64,000 nt of DNA from Psychrobacter proteolyticus (GCF_003350005.1 NZ_QLKS01000001.1:663946-727945), one strand, 5' to 3'; positions 26,215 to 35,952 are shown, counted from the stretch's first letter. Numbers and translations are program-made. The notes: generated from the sequence alone by a model not told the origin.

Positions 26215-26640
26215 TTACTTCTCAGACTTATCTAAATCGATAGATACTGAGTTAATGCAATAGCGCATGCCTGTTGTCTCAGTAGGACCATCAGGGAATA
26301 CATGGCCTAAATGTGCGCCGCAGTTGCTACAAGTGACTTCGGTGCGAGTCATGCCTAGCGAGTTATCGACGTGCTCTTCAATCGCGCTGTTATCGATACC
26401 TTGGTCAAAACTTGGCCAGCCACAGCTAGCATCAAACTTATTACTTGAGTCAAATAAGCTTGCGCCGCAACCTTTACAACGGTAAACGCCATCATCAGTC
26501 GCATCGTTATATACACCTGTAAATGGACGCTCAGTGCCCTTCTCACGCATAATATGATACTCATCAGCGGTTAAACGCTCTTTCCAGTCAGCTTCAGTCA
26601 ACTGGCTGATTTCTTCTTTACTTAGTTGGTTGTCTTGCAT
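26215..26640 (-). CDS. msrB: Peptide-methionine (R)-S-oxide reductase MsrB
   Basis: A 141-residue cytoplasmic enzyme that reduces methionine-R-sulfoxide in proteins with thioredoxin. The structural zinc is held by Cys55/Cys58 (CKGCG) and Cys104/Cys107 (CSNCG). The catalytic cysteine is Cys128 in [11 protein letters not shown], and Cys73 (SCGWPSF) fits the resolving position. [10 protein letters not shown] is the family signature. AAGGATAA precedes the ATG. It is probably followed by the glutathione peroxidase gene in one transcript. Confidence 0.96.
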   Translation of the reverse strand: MQDNQLSKEEISQLTEADWKERLTADEYHIMREKGTERPFTGVYNDATDDGVYRCKGCGASLFDSSNKFDASCGWPSFDQGIDNSAIEEHVDNSLGMTRTEVTCSNCGAHLGHVFPDGPTETTGMRYCINSVSIDLDKSEK

Positions 26641-27084
26641 AATTTATCCTTATTCGAGTATTTATTATCTAATCTCGGTAACTATTTTATCGTCATATGA
26701 TTATGAGAACGACGTGCTCTATCTGTTGGTTATCGGCACACTATTCAAGGCATATATAAGAAAAGTACTCTCTATATTGTGAGATAGACAGCATGATTGA
26801 AGAGATTAACTGAGTTAAATATAGCAAATTAATTTTAGATAATAGTGGGTAAAGATGTAATTTTGATACCTATACATTTTATGCTCTATATAAGGGATTT
26901 AGAGTTATATAAATATAAGCCAAATGTTAATTGCAAGATATACTTTCAATTACTAATGGAGCTGATTGTAAAAACATTTGCAAATTAACTATCAATGCAA
27001 TAATATCTTGCATTAGTGTTCAATTAAAATGTTTAATATATCTCTACATTGAATAATTACTAATTAACAAAGGCTCAAACGACA
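26641..27084. other. Divergent region msrB / HTH-aminotransferase gene
   Basis: 444 bp, very AT-rich. It carries a perfect 10-bp inverted repeat TGCAAGATAT (26932-26941) and ATATCTTGCA (27003-27012), 61 bp apart, with a further TTTGCAAA palindrome at about 26978-26985 between them. No coding sequence. Confidence 0.5.
26932..27012. promoter_or_regulatory. Candidate operator array upstream of the HTH-aminotransferase gene
   Basis: TGCAAGATAT at 26932-26941 and its exact reverse complement at 27003-27012, with TTTGCAAA between. The right half lies about 73 bp upstream of the ATG at 27085. The neighbouring protein carries its own XRE-type HTH, so autoregulation is a reasonable inference. Confidence 0.4.
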
Positions 27085-28737
27085 ATGTCTGACGACAATA
27101 GCAAAAGTACGCAAGCGGAACGACTGGTACAGTTGCGCCGTGACAAAGGATTTACTGCTGAGCAGCTAGCACAAGCCATGACAGCCGCTGGTGCAAAAGT
27201 GAGTCGTGGCGCTATCTCAAACTGGGAGCGCGGTACCAATGGCATTGTCTCATCCAAGCTGCCTACACTTGCACGTATTTTGGGCTGTAGTGAAGGCTAC
27301 CTATTGCGCGGCGACCTCAATAACGAAGCTATTGATACAGACGAGTCGACATCATCTATAGAGCGCAGTGAACATCAAGAAATAGGCCCGACTTCACATC
27401 CTCAGTCACGTATTAAGACAACTGATGCTCAATCGACGACACCTTATCCTGCTAGTAAAAACTCAAAAACCAATTCGACAACCAATCCGAAAAACGGTCA
27501 TGCTATGAACACCATAAAAAAGTCTGATAAATTACAAAACGTTTGCTATGACATTCGTGGTCCTCTATTGCAGACTGCCAATAAGATGGAAGCAGAAGGC
27601 AAACGCATATTAAAACTAAACGTGGGGAATCCAGCGCCTTTTGGCTTAGAAGCCCCGCATGAGATTTTGCGTGATGTCGCTATGAACTTATCTGAGGCAA
27701 CTGGCTATTCAGACTCGCAAGGAATTTTCTCAGCACGTAAAGCTATTTTGCAGTATTACCAGTCTAAAGGTTTGTTATCGGCCGTTGACGTACGTGATGT
27801 GTATTTGGGCAATGGGGTTTCTGAGCTTATTGTCATGACCATGCAGGCATTGATGAACGATGGTGATGAAGTCCTAATTCCTATGCCAGACTACCCGCTT
27901 TGGACAGCAGCGGCCAACCTCGCTGGCGGTACTGCTGTGCACTATCGCTGTAATGAAGAAGACAACTGGCACCCTGATATTGAAGACATTAAGTCTAAAA
28001 TCACGAGCAAAACAAAAGGTATCGTGGTTATTAACCCAAATAACCCAACAGGCTCCCTTTATAGCGATGAATTATTAAAGCAGATCATTGAAGTCGCTAA
28101 AGAGCATGACTTGATTATCATGGCTGATGAGATTTACGATCGTATTCTCTATGATGATAATGTACATACGCCGATGAGCACCCTAACTGACGACGTGCTG
28201 GTACTCTCTTATAATGGCTTGTCAAAGTCACATCGTATTGCAGGATTTCGCTCAGGTTGGATGATGGTATCGGGCCGTAAGCAACACGCAGCTGACTTTA
28301 TTGAGGGCTTAGATATGCTCGCATCCATGCGTCTTTGCTCTAACGTGCAAGGACAGTATGCTATTCAAACAGCGATGGGTGGGCATCAGAGCATGCAAGA
28401 TCTGACTTCTGAAAAGGGTCGCCTATATAAGCAACGTGAAATGGCCGTCTCACGTCTCAATGCTATCAAAGGTATTTCTTGTACCATGCCTCAAGGCGCG
28501 TTTTACTGTTTTCCAAAAATGGATCCAGAAGTTTACCCTATCACCGATGATATGGACTTTATGATGGACTTGCTCGTTGAAGAAAACGTATTGATGGTAC
28601 AAGGTACTGGGTTTAACTGGGACAGACCTGACCATTTCCGTTTGGTGTTCTTGCCTAACTTGCTTGACTTAGAAAATGCGATGGATCGACTGGACAGATT
28701 TTTTGCCAAAAAACGCCAACAGTTTGGTACGGACTAG
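27085..28737 (+). CDS. XRE-type HTH domain fused to AlaA-type aminotransferase
   Basis: A 550-residue two-domain protein. Residues 10-75 are an XRE/Cro HTH (AERLVQLRRDKGFTAEQLAQAM...VSRGAISNWERG...LARILGCSEGYLL). Residues 78-140 form a polar Ser/Thr/Asn linker. From Met141 (MNTIKKSDKLQNVCYDIRG) the sequence matches the usual N-terminus of AlaA, the glutamate-pyruvate aminotransferase making alanine. PLP motifs follow: NVGNPAPFG, NPNNPTGSLY, ADEIYDRI and the lysine near residue 379 (NGLSKSHRIAGFRSGW). The fusion suggests a metabolic enzyme that also binds DNA. Codon 141 (27505) could be an internal start, though its ribosome binding site is weak. Confidence 0.92.
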   Translation: MSDDNSKSTQAERLVQLRRDKGFTAEQLAQAMTAAGAKVSRGAISNWERGTNGIVSSKLPTLARILGCSEGYLLRGDLNNEAIDTDESTSSIERSEHQEIGPTSHPQSRIKTTDAQSTTPYPASKNSKTNSTTNPKNGHAMNTIKKSDKLQNVCYDIRGPLLQTANKMEAEGKRILKLNVGNPAPFGLEAPHEILRDVAMNLSEATGYSDSQGIFSARKAILQYYQSKGLLSAVDVRDVYLGNGVSELIVMTMQALMNDGDEVLIPMPDYPLWTAAANLAGGTAVHYRCNEEDNWHPDIEDIKSKITSKTKGIVVINPNNPTGSLYSDELLKQIIEVAKEHDLIIMADEIYDRILYDDNVHTPMSTLTDDVLVLSYNGLSKSHRIAGFRSGWMMVSGRKQHAADFIEGLDMLASMRLCSNVQGQYAIQTAMGGHQSMQDLTSEKGRLYKQREMAVSRLNAIKGISCTMPQGAFYCFPKMDPEVYPITDDMDFMMDLLVEENVLMVQGTGFNWDRPDHFRLVFLPNLLDLENAMDRLDRFFAKKRQQFGTD

Positions 28738-28759
28738 ATATTTAATTGTTAAATTGATT

Positions 28760-28799
28760 AAAAAAACGCTTACTAGCATGATGCTAATAAGCGTTTTTT
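28760..28799. terminator. Bidirectional terminator
   Basis: AAAAAACGCTTA pairs with TAAGCGTTTTTT, with AGCAT/ATGCT pairing in the inner part. It serves the aminotransferase gene and the convergent phosphate transporter. Confidence 0.9.
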
Positions 28800-28843
28800 A
28801 CTACTTGCAATCAGTAAGTTCTATGTCACTATTCGATATCTTA

Positions 28844-30451
28844 CTAAAAGATATTTTTTAGAACAATATAGCTGATCGCTGATAACCCAGCGGCGACTGG
28901 TAACGTAATTACCCATGCCAAGCCGATTGGCTTCATAAGCTTCCAGTTGGTATCTCTATTAACGATACCAATACCAAGTACCGCGCCTACTAGCGTATGA
29001 GTACTTGATACAGGCAGACCCATAGTCGATGCGCCCATTACAACGGCAGCAGCAGCCAATTCAGCTGAGAAGCCTGAAGCTGGATGCATTTTCGCTAGGT
29101 TAGTACCAACGGTTTGAATAACTTCTTTACCGATGAACCACAGACCAACGATTAGTGCCACACCAAAGGTCAACATGACCGCTGGTGGTACCGCCGCTTG
29201 TGAAGCTATCTCATTAGTACGAATAACGTCCATAATGGCGGCAAAAGGACCAACTGCATTGGCGATATCATTTGAACCATGACTAAAAGCAAAGGCCGAT
29301 GCAGTAAATACCTGCATCCAACTAAACATAATGAATGTTGCCTTGGTCAAATCTTCTTTATGCTTACCGCGGATACTTTTGGTATAGATAAAGGTAGCCA
29401 ACCAAACAAGGGCTGCTATCATTCCCATGATCAAAAAGCCCTGCAGCGTGGTCAGGTTGCTATTGACGTTTTTCAAGCCTTTGAACACGACTAAAGACGT
29501 CATAACTGCTCCGCCCATTGCAGCAATGATCGGTACCCACTGCTTAAGCGCTTTTAGCGTATCAAGGTTACTACGCTCGTTCTCAATCTTATATAACTTT
29601 TTATAGTAGTCAGTCTCTAAGTCTTCAACAAGACAATCATCATCTTTATATATTTCTTGGTCTCGGAGCATCGCTGATGTATATGCTAGCTGCTCTGACT
29701 CTGTCAAACTGTCCAAAAATTCTTTATGATTTTGCTTAAGTATTTTTTTATTGGCCTTTAGCTCGCCAATATGTGCTTCTGTTTTATCATTATACTCAAT
29801 GATGTTTTTCTTAATTTGACCGTATAAAATATACGCTAATATACCGCCTAATAACGGTGACAATACCCACGAAATAGCAATCGTGCCGATAGTACCCCAA
29901 TCTACTGTAGATAATGCAGCACCGCTACCGCCCAAATCAAAACCTAATACAATAGAGCTACCTACTACCCCACCTATAATAGAATGAGTAGTTGATACTG
30001 GTAAACCCTTACGTGTGGCAAATAGCAGCCAAAATGCAGCGGCAATGAGCGCCGATAGCATGACGTAAATAAACTGATTTGGTGTGACTGTCAAACCATC
30101 CAAGTCAACAATACCTTTTCGAATGGTATCAGTCACTTCCCCACCTGCTAGCACAGCACCGGACACTTCAAATATAGCTGCCACTCCTAATGCCTGAGGA
30201 ATGGTTAACGTACCTGCACCAACTGAAGTACCAAAAGAGTTGGCAACGTCGTTACCACCGATATTGAATGCCATAAAGACACCAAATGCGGTAGCCACAA
30301 TAAATAGCGTCGTTTGTTGACGCATGGTGTAATCTAAACCCCACCACAAAAAGTAGATGGTCATCGCAATCAATAAAATGGCAAAAAATAGATTTACTTT
30401 CATAGAGCCAACTGATTGGGTTGGCTCTGTAGAACTGTTGCTAATACCCAT
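28844..30451 (-). CDS. Inorganic phosphate transporter, PiT family
   Basis: A 535-residue low-affinity phosphate (metal-phosphate) proton symporter of the inner membrane. The two inverted PiT signatures are present: GGNDVANSFGTSVGAGTLT near residue 65 and HGSNDIANAVGPFAA near residue 392. Around ten membrane segments flank a charged cytoplasmic loop at about 210-300, which is acidic and Lys-rich (KADKDD-like) and separates the two halves. GLPVSTTHSIIGG and GLPVSSTHTLVGA are the paired S-T-T-H motifs. The convergent neighbour is the aminotransferase. The next upstream gene is PPK2, on the same strand, 613 bp away, so phosphate uptake and polyphosphate use are clustered. Confidence 0.95.
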   Translation of the reverse strand: MGISNSSTEPTQSVGSMKVNLFFAILLIAMTIYFLWWGLDYTMRQQTTLFIVATAFGVFMAFNIGGNDVANSFGTSVGAGTLTIPQALGVAAIFEVSGAVLAGGEVTDTIRKGIVDLDGLTVTPNQFIYVMLSALIAAAFWLLFATRKGLPVSTTHSIIGGVVGSSIVLGFDLGGSGAALSTVDWGTIGTIAISWVLSPLLGGILAYILYGQIKKNIIEYNDKTEAHIGELKANKKILKQNHKEFLDSLTESEQLAYTSAMLRDQEIYKDDDCLVEDLETDYYKKLYKIENERSNLDTLKALKQWVPIIAAMGGAVMTSLVVFKGLKNVNSNLTTLQGFLIMGMIAALVWLATFIYTKSIRGKHKEDLTKATFIMFSWMQVFTASAFAFSHGSNDIANAVGPFAAIMDVIRTNEIASQAAVPPAVMLTFGVALIVGLWFIGKEVIQTVGTNLAKMHPASGFSAELAAAAVVMGASTMGLPVSSTHTLVGAVLGIGIVNRDTNWKLMKPIGLAWVITLPVAAGLSAISYIVLKNIF

Positions 30452-31064
30452 ACGTTGATACGTCCTGCGTAAGCTGATTGAAATTATATGCGATTAATAA
30501 CATTGCGCAGCTATACAAGCAAGCTTTGATAAGCCGCCCTAAAATAGGATTGTACAAATGCGCAACGTGTTTTCTGAATAATGCGTTTTTTAACGTGCTT
30601 TACTGCCTGACCCTAGGCTCAACTACCTCTGTTTCATTTAGGACGCTGATATATTCTCTCTAAAAAAAACGTCAATCCACATATCACAAAGCCACAAGGT
30701 ATATTGCTCAATCATTTGATTACAGCATCTTGCGGCTTATATTTCTGGTGGTATTACTGTTTTTTACTGATACATAGGTACGGCAATAATGTCTTTCAAG
30801 TATCTGTACTTATCATAAAATATGCAACTATAAAGATAATTCATGACATAGTAGAGAGTATTGCGGCCCTATTATATTAAATATAATCACATAATGCATA
30901 ATGATATTGCAAGATTTGTAACTGCGAGTCTATACGGACAAGGTTACACTCTATAAAAGACAGGATGGCTCAAATATGTTTCGAGCCATCCTACTTAGAA
31001 AATACTTGGAAAATACAGTTGTATAAATCTATGAGAGTCCTTAAACCTCAGGCATTTCTAACAA
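30452..31064. other. Intergenic region between PiT and PPK2 genes
   Basis: 613 bp. It holds a terminator hairpin at 30962-30992 for the PPK2 gene. The rest, which must contain the PiT promoter, is AT-rich. I looked for a Pho box (CTGTCAT-type repeat) and did not find one. Confidence 0.5.
30962..30992 (-). terminator. Probable terminator of the PPK2 gene
   Basis: Perfect 10-bp stem AGGATGGCTC / GAGCCATCCT. On the minus strand it is followed by GTCTTTTATAG, a short T-rich tract. Confidence 0.75.
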
Positions 31065-32768
31065 CTACTTGATTTCAGTAAGTGCAGACAACTGCTCAAT
31101 AGCATGATCTAACACGTCTAAACGTGCCTGACGCTTTTCGTTGGTCGCAATGATACACCATGGCGCTGTCGTTGTATCTGTACGTGCCAGCATATCTGCT
31201 GCAGACTGCACATAGTCTGACCATTTATCACGGTTACGCCAGTCATCATCCGTTAGTTTAAATTGCTTATGCGGTGTGTTTTGACGATCTTCAAACCGTT
31301 TAAGCTGCTCTTTTTTATCAATGGCTAGCCAATATTTGATAACCAACGTTCCTGCTGCTGCCAAATCTGCCTCGAAACGATTGATTTCACCATATGCTCG
31401 TTGCCACTCATCAGTAGACGCAAATCCTTCGATGCGCTCAACCAACACGCGCCCATACCAAGTACGATCAAAAATGGCGATACGGCTGATACGATTCGTT
31501 TGTTCGTCAGGCAATCTCGTCCAGAAACGCCACAAGTAAGGATGCTGGGTCTCATATAACATCGGCGCGCCAATATTATAGATTTGATACTCGCGAGGAT
31601 CTAGCGGAGCAACCAATCTTTTGATTGCACCGCCCTTGCCGGCAGCGTCCATTCCTTCAAAGGCAAACACAACATGCCGACCTTGGCGTGCACGTAACAA
31701 TTCAGCGAGCCTTGCCTGCTTCTCTGCCAATGCCTCACGATAGTCGGACTTACTGATTTTTTTATCTTTAATGGACATCAGCTGCTTAGGTATTGGTACA
31801 GGTTCAAACTGTTTTTGCTTAGTATCTGAGTTAAGTTCCAGTGTCTCGGACTGGGAATGGTTTTCTGACGTTTCGTTGTCATTGTCGTTGTCATTATCAT
31901 TGCTATCTGCCTGACTACTCACCAGCGCGGTTTGCATAGCATGTAGCACCAAGTGACAAAAGTTATCAGCGGCCTCTAACTTATCATCACCATCAATGAT
32001 GACCCAGTCATCCTGTTGGCGTAGCAAAGTCGCGGCCACCTCATTAAACTTCTCGATGACTTGCTTATTGTTCCAATCAATTTGATACAAAAACTGCGGA
32101 TCTGCTTCATTATCCTTTAAGCGACTGTGCAGCGTTTCGATATCAACATGAAACCAGCATTTTAATAATTTGGTTTGATTGCCAATGAGATCCTTTTCAA
32201 ATGCTTTTAGCGTGTCTAACTGCTGCTGTAGATAGTCTTGCCACTGAGCGATAGGAAGCAAATTTTTATCTGTCTGATCTTTATCATTTGACAATGCTTC
32301 AAGGTTCTCATTATCTGACGTCGCTAGTCGCATGACATTGTATAATAAATCAGCATACCAGTTGCCGAAATACACCATGACATCACCATGGCGTGGCATG
32401 GCGCTGGTATGCGCTTGCCAAATGGGTTGATAATTCAATGGCGAATGACCAATGGTTGCCTCAACTTTAAGCAGCCTTGGATCCACCCATTGCCTTAACT
32501 GCTTAACGGCGGTACCTTTGCCAGCCTGCTCCATTCCGTTAACCAGTACCAATAGACCTGTTGGCTTATTGAGGGTCGGCGTCGTTTGCTGGCGAGTGGC
32601 TTTTAAAGCATACTGAGCCGTCACCAATGCCAATCTAAGCGAATCCTCATCCAGTGAAAACTGACTTAAAGGATTGGGCTTTAGACGCTGCTCCACAACT
32701 TGCGCACTAAATTGCGTACTTACCGCTTGTGGTGCTTTTGGTTCAGTAGTATCATTTTTTTGAGACAT
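31065..32768 (-). CDS. Two-domain polyphosphate kinase 2 (polyphosphate:AMP phosphotransferase type)
   Basis: A 567-residue protein with two tandem PPK2 domains, the architecture of class II PPK2 / Pap of Acinetobacter, which transfers phosphate from polyphosphate to AMP. The N-terminal domain has Walker A LVNGMEQAGKGTA (75-87). The C-terminal catalytic domain has EGMDAAGKGGA near 373-383 and lid/Walker B FDRTWYGRVLVERIEGFA. The domains are joined by an Asp/Asn-rich linker at about 283-305 (DNDNDNDN), encoded by a trinucleotide-rich repeat. It is likely to feed ADP/ATP from stored polyphosphate. The PiT transporter downstream on the same strand supports a phosphate theme. Confidence 0.93.
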   Translation of the reverse strand: MSQKNDTTEPKAPQAVSTQFSAQVVEQRLKPNPLSQFSLDEDSLRLALVTAQYALKATRQQTTPTLNKPTGLLVLVNGMEQAGKGTAVKQLRQWVDPRLLKVEATIGHSPLNYQPIWQAHTSAMPRHGDVMVYFGNWYADLLYNVMRLATSDNENLEALSNDKDQTDKNLLPIAQWQDYLQQQLDTLKAFEKDLIGNQTKLLKCWFHVDIETLHSRLKDNEADPQFLYQIDWNNKQVIEKFNEVAATLLRQQDDWVIIDGDDKLEAADNFCHLVLHAMQTALVSSQADSNDNDNDNDNETSENHSQSETLELNSDTKQKQFEPVPIPKQLMSIKDKKISKSDYREALAEKQARLAELLRARQGRHVVFAFEGMDAAGKGGAIKRLVAPLDPREYQIYNIGAPMLYETQHPYLWRFWTRLPDEQTNRISRIAIFDRTWYGRVLVERIEGFASTDEWQRAYGEINRFEADLAAAGTLVIKYWLAIDKKEQLKRFEDRQNTPHKQFKLTDDDWRNRDKWSDYVQSAADMLARTDTTTAPWCIIATNEKRQARLDVLDHAIEQLSALTEIK

Positions 32769-33119
32769 GATTACACTCGCTATTATTGTTATTAGGCTGT
32801 TTACCTTTAGATGGATTATGAGATAACTTTCAATATGTTTACTTCATAGCCTTCTTTAGCTAAAAGACATGACTTTGTTGAGAGAAAAATTACTTTGAAA
32901 TCGTCTTATAGTTCGTTTTTATCTCATTTAATCATAGCACTGAGCCAATCGAGTAAATAATATTGCTATGTAACAGATTGGCATTTGTATTCTTAATTAT
33001 TTTCTTTTAAGGTGAACACAATTTTGGGTATAGGATAGAACCGTTGTTAAAGACCTTACAACACTGAACAACCCTACTTAGATTTGATAACCCTATTTAC
33101 TTCTACAGGATTCACTGCC
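32769..33119. other. Divergent region PPK2 / FFLEELY-like gene
   Basis: About 350 bp, AT-rich. No gene, RNA or strong promoter recognised. Confidence 0.4.
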
Positions 33120-33833
33120 ATGACCGCTTTAGCCGACTTACAACAGCATTTGACACGTTTTTGGGCATTGCCTCATCATCAAGATGAGAAATTAAGTACT
33201 AAGCTTAGAGAGGTACAAAAATGGCAACAAGCGCGTATTCGTCAAACTCATCGTGCACTATTTGAACAACCCAAAAACCAGCTAATGGCAGATTACTTTC
33301 TGACTCAACTATATGGTGGCGATGAGTTCAAACTATTAGCAGAGCAGCTCGCACGTATTCTTCCAAAAGCGAAAAAGCTAGAACGTCTTGCTAAAGAATC
33401 AGCATTAGAAGCTGGTAGTATGGGCATTCAAGCCGCAATTTTTGCCATTGAGCTAGATTTACATTTAGCCCAGTGGCTACTTGCTCAGAACTTGCCGGTA
33501 AATGAAGAGAATATGTTAGCCGCCTACCGCGCTGTCGATGAAGAAAAAGAGCGGCGAGTACAGATCGCTAATTTAAAAGATGTTTGTTATCGAACGGATA
33601 AACACTTAAATTCATTTATGCTCAAAAAAGCCTTCGCACTAGCAAAGAGCACAGCCTATCGTCATAATTTCCAACCACTTTATGATTTTATAGATGCAGG
33701 CTTTAAAGCCATGAAACCTCTGAGCAGCGTCAGCGATTTTATCGAGCCATTTTGCAAGCGTGAATTATCAATTGTAGATCAGGTTCATGATGCGGATAAT
33801 GGCAGTAAGCCGATAGCGTTTGGTGTATCATAA
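33120..33833 (+). CDS. Conserved protein, FFLEELY-motif-like
   Basis: A 237-residue soluble, mainly helical protein of unknown role. The segment ADYFLTQLYGGDEF at about 57-70 resembles the FFLEELYG motif of a conserved proteobacterial family. Later helices are rich in Leu, Ala and charged residues, without membrane segments. I start at the ATG at 33120, preceded by AGGA with 9 bp spacing. An upstream TTG at 33084 lacks a ribosome binding site. The gene lies 90 bp before ubiE on the same strand and could be part of that transcript, but nothing in it shows a quinone role. Confidence 0.8.
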   Translation: MTALADLQQHLTRFWALPHHQDEKLSTKLREVQKWQQARIRQTHRALFEQPKNQLMADYFLTQLYGGDEFKLLAEQLARILPKAKKLERLAKESALEAGSMGIQAAIFAIELDLHLAQWLLAQNLPVNEENMLAAYRAVDEEKERRVQIANLKDVCYRTDKHLNSFMLKKAFALAKSTAYRHNFQPLYDFIDAGFKAMKPLSSVSDFIEPFCKRELSIVDQVHDADNGSKPIAFGVS

Positions 33834-33923
33834 GGTCAATGCGATAAATAGTCAGTTGGCGCTTACTGTCTAACGGCTTACTTTCCAGACAAAGACAATC
33901 ATAAAAATAAATTCTAGGACAAT

Positions 33924-35027
33924 ATGATGACTGACAATTTAAAAGATAGCAGCGCTCATTCTAATCAAGCCACAACGACCAATGGTCATTTGCAAGATAA
34001 ACTGGTAAAAGAGAGTATTGCTCATAATCAACAGATCAGCGCGCAGATATTACGTAACCAAACAACCAATGTCGTGCCGAGCGAGAATAATAGCCCTGTT
34101 AATGACGACAATAGCGACTTTACCAAAGTTCAAGACCTACCAACTGGAACGCCGCAAGGCCAACAAACCACTATGCCAAACAACGATAAAACGACTCGCA
34201 CAAACACTTCAAAACAGACAATAAAACAAACGCTATTCAATCAGCGTGATGATATCAATAATCCGCATACGCTTGAAACAGACGGCAATGAGCAGACGCA
34301 TTTTGGCTATAAGACAGTCAATAAAGCAGAAAAACAAGCACGTGTGGCTGACGTCTTTACCTCTGTTGCCAAAAAATACGACATCATGAATGACTTGATG
34401 TCATTCGGTATTCATCGTCTGTGGAAACGCTATGCGATTAGCCTGTCAGGCGTGCGTGCTGGTCAGCATGTACTTGATATCGCGGGTGGTACGGGCGATT
34501 TGGCCAAAGTATTTAGCCGTGAAGTTGGTAGAAATGGCCACGTGGTACTATCTGATATCAATGCTGCGATGCTAGAAGTAGGCCGTGAGCGCCTGATTAA
34601 TGCTGGTTGTAATAACGTTGATTTTGTATTAGCTAACGCTGAAACGTTGGCCCCTTTTGATGACGAAAGCTTTGATTTGGTCACTATTAGCTTTGGTTTG
34701 CGTAACGTCACAGACAAAGATGCCGCGCTAAAATCTATGTATCGCGTCCTAAAGCCAGGTGGTCGTCTATTGATTTTGGAATTCTCAAAGCCAGTATTTG
34801 AGCCACTATCTAAAGCCTATGACTTGTATTCATTTACCGCATTACCAGTGATGGGTAAGCTGATTGCTAATGATGCTGAAAGTTATCAGTACTTAGCTGA
34901 GTCAATTCGTATGCATCCTGATCAGCAGACACTTAAGCAGATGATGCAACAAGCTGGGTTTGAGAACTGTGACTATCATAACCTGACTGCTGGTATCGTG
35001 GCTGTCCATCGCGGCTTTAAAGCGTAA
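33924..35027 (+). CDS. ubiE: Ubiquinone/menaquinone methyltransferase UbiE with long N-terminal extension
   Basis: UbiE C-methylates the quinone ring in ubiquinone (and menaquinone) synthesis using SAM. The family domain begins near residue 126 ([20 protein letters not shown]) and shows motif [47 protein letters not shown] and the [17 protein letters not shown] segment. Canonical length is about 250. Here about 120 extra N-terminal residues, rich in Asn, Gln, Thr and Ser, precede it and look disordered. AGGACA lies before the first ATG. Met2 is directly adjacent. It is the first of a ubiE-ubiJ-ubiB series. Confidence 0.95.
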   Translation: MMTDNLKDSSAHSNQATTTNGHLQDKLVKESIAHNQQISAQILRNQTTNVVPSENNSPVNDDNSDFTKVQDLPTGTPQGQQTTMPNNDKTTRTNTSKQTIKQTLFNQRDDINNPHTLETDGNEQTHFGYKTVNKAEKQARVADVFTSVAKKYDIMNDLMSFGIHRLWKRYAISLSGVRAGQHVLDIAGGTGDLAKVFSREVGRNGHVVLSDINAAMLEVGRERLINAGCNNVDFVLANAETLAPFDDESFDLVTISFGLRNVTDKDAALKSMYRVLKPGGRLLILEFSKPVFEPLSKAYDLYSFTALPVMGKLIANDAESYQYLAESIRMHPDQQTLKQMMQQAGFENCDYHNLTAGIVAVHRGFKA

Positions 35028-35145
35028 CGCTAAATTACGATTGGCAAGACCATTACGTTTAACAGACCCTATTGAACCTAACACGAACATACTATGCGCT
35101 GATGCAGCTAATGCAAAGGCGCTCACTTACCGATGCGAGAGCCTT

Positions 35146-35850
35146 ATGCTGACTGTCCTTCTATTAGCTGGAGCCGAAAAGCTAATTAACATTGCCATTG
35201 CTAGTGATGAGATTACCAAAGCAGGTTTAGCGCCGCTTGCAGGTAAGGTGTTACGTCTTAATATGGGAATGCCTGAAATTCATTTAGACATCTTGTTTAC
35301 TCAAGAGCGTTTGCGCTTTGAGCCGGTCACGACGGATAGCGTGTTTGAGCCAAGTGGCCAGATGAATGAGCGCCAAAAAGCCAGCATGGAACGCGCACGT
35401 TTTGGTCATAGTCGTCCAGACTGTACTATCACTGTAGATAATGCCGCTCAACTGCTTAATCTAATGCGCGGTGCGGAAGGCAACTTGCCAATCGCTGGTG
35501 ATTACAAGGTGCTAATGCAGCTCAAACAACTGGTTGCAGGGTTTGATCCTGATGTGGCTGGACAGCTTGAACCATTTATCGGTAAACCCATGGCTAGCCA
35601 GTTACATCTTCTTATCTCTCAGCTCAAAGGTAGCTGGCGTCATAGTGCCAAACGTGCTTTTGATGACGTTAGTGATTGGGCCAATGAAGTGGCTGGCAAT
35701 AGCACACCTGACCCTATCGAGGTGGCTGAAGTAAATGATCTTAAACAGCAACTGTTAAAATTACGTGCGGACGTCGAACGAGAAGCAGCCAAACTTGCTG
35801 CTATCAAAGAAGAGCAAGCGCAGTTTCTTAATAACTCGTTTCATCAATAG
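35146..35850 (+). CDS. ubiJ: Ubiquinone biosynthesis accessory factor UbiJ (SCP2 domain)
   Basis: UbiJ is the lipid-binding SCP2-type partner of the soluble Ubi complex. The protein starts LTVLLLAGAEKLINIAIASDE, which matches the UbiJ N-terminus. The SCP2-like part (about 30-120) includes GKVLRLNM, RPDCTITVDNAAQLLNL and the GDYKVLMQLKQLV segment. The C-terminal tail is a Lys/Glu coiled coil (about 200-230), as is usual. I start at the ATG at 35146. The frame is open further up to a TTG at 35041, but that part (with CADAANAKAL) is not UbiJ-like. It lies between ubiE and ubiB, the conserved order. Confidence 0.88.
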   Translation: MLTVLLLAGAEKLINIAIASDEITKAGLAPLAGKVLRLNMGMPEIHLDILFTQERLRFEPVTTDSVFEPSGQMNERQKASMERARFGHSRPDCTITVDNAAQLLNLMRGAEGNLPIAGDYKVLMQLKQLVAGFDPDVAGQLEPFIGKPMASQLHLLISQLKGSWRHSAKRAFDDVSDWANEVAGNSTPDPIEVAEVNDLKQQLLKLRADVEREAAKLAAIKEEQAQFLNNSFHQ

Positions 35851-35952
35851 CCGATTGCATCCATCATAAATGAATGCTATTACCGATGGCACTATTTATG
35901 ATTAAGCGCAGCGCTTACCCCATTTTCGTCTTTGTTTAGAGTACCTAACCTC

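Noticed and set aside
30478..30663. 61-codon open frame in the PiT upstream spacer
   Set aside because: No ribosome binding site, low-complexity translation, and it would occupy the PiT promoter region.
35041..35145. TTG start that would lengthen UbiJ by 35 residues
   Set aside because: The added segment is not UbiJ-like and has no ribosome binding site; ATG at 35146 fits the family start.
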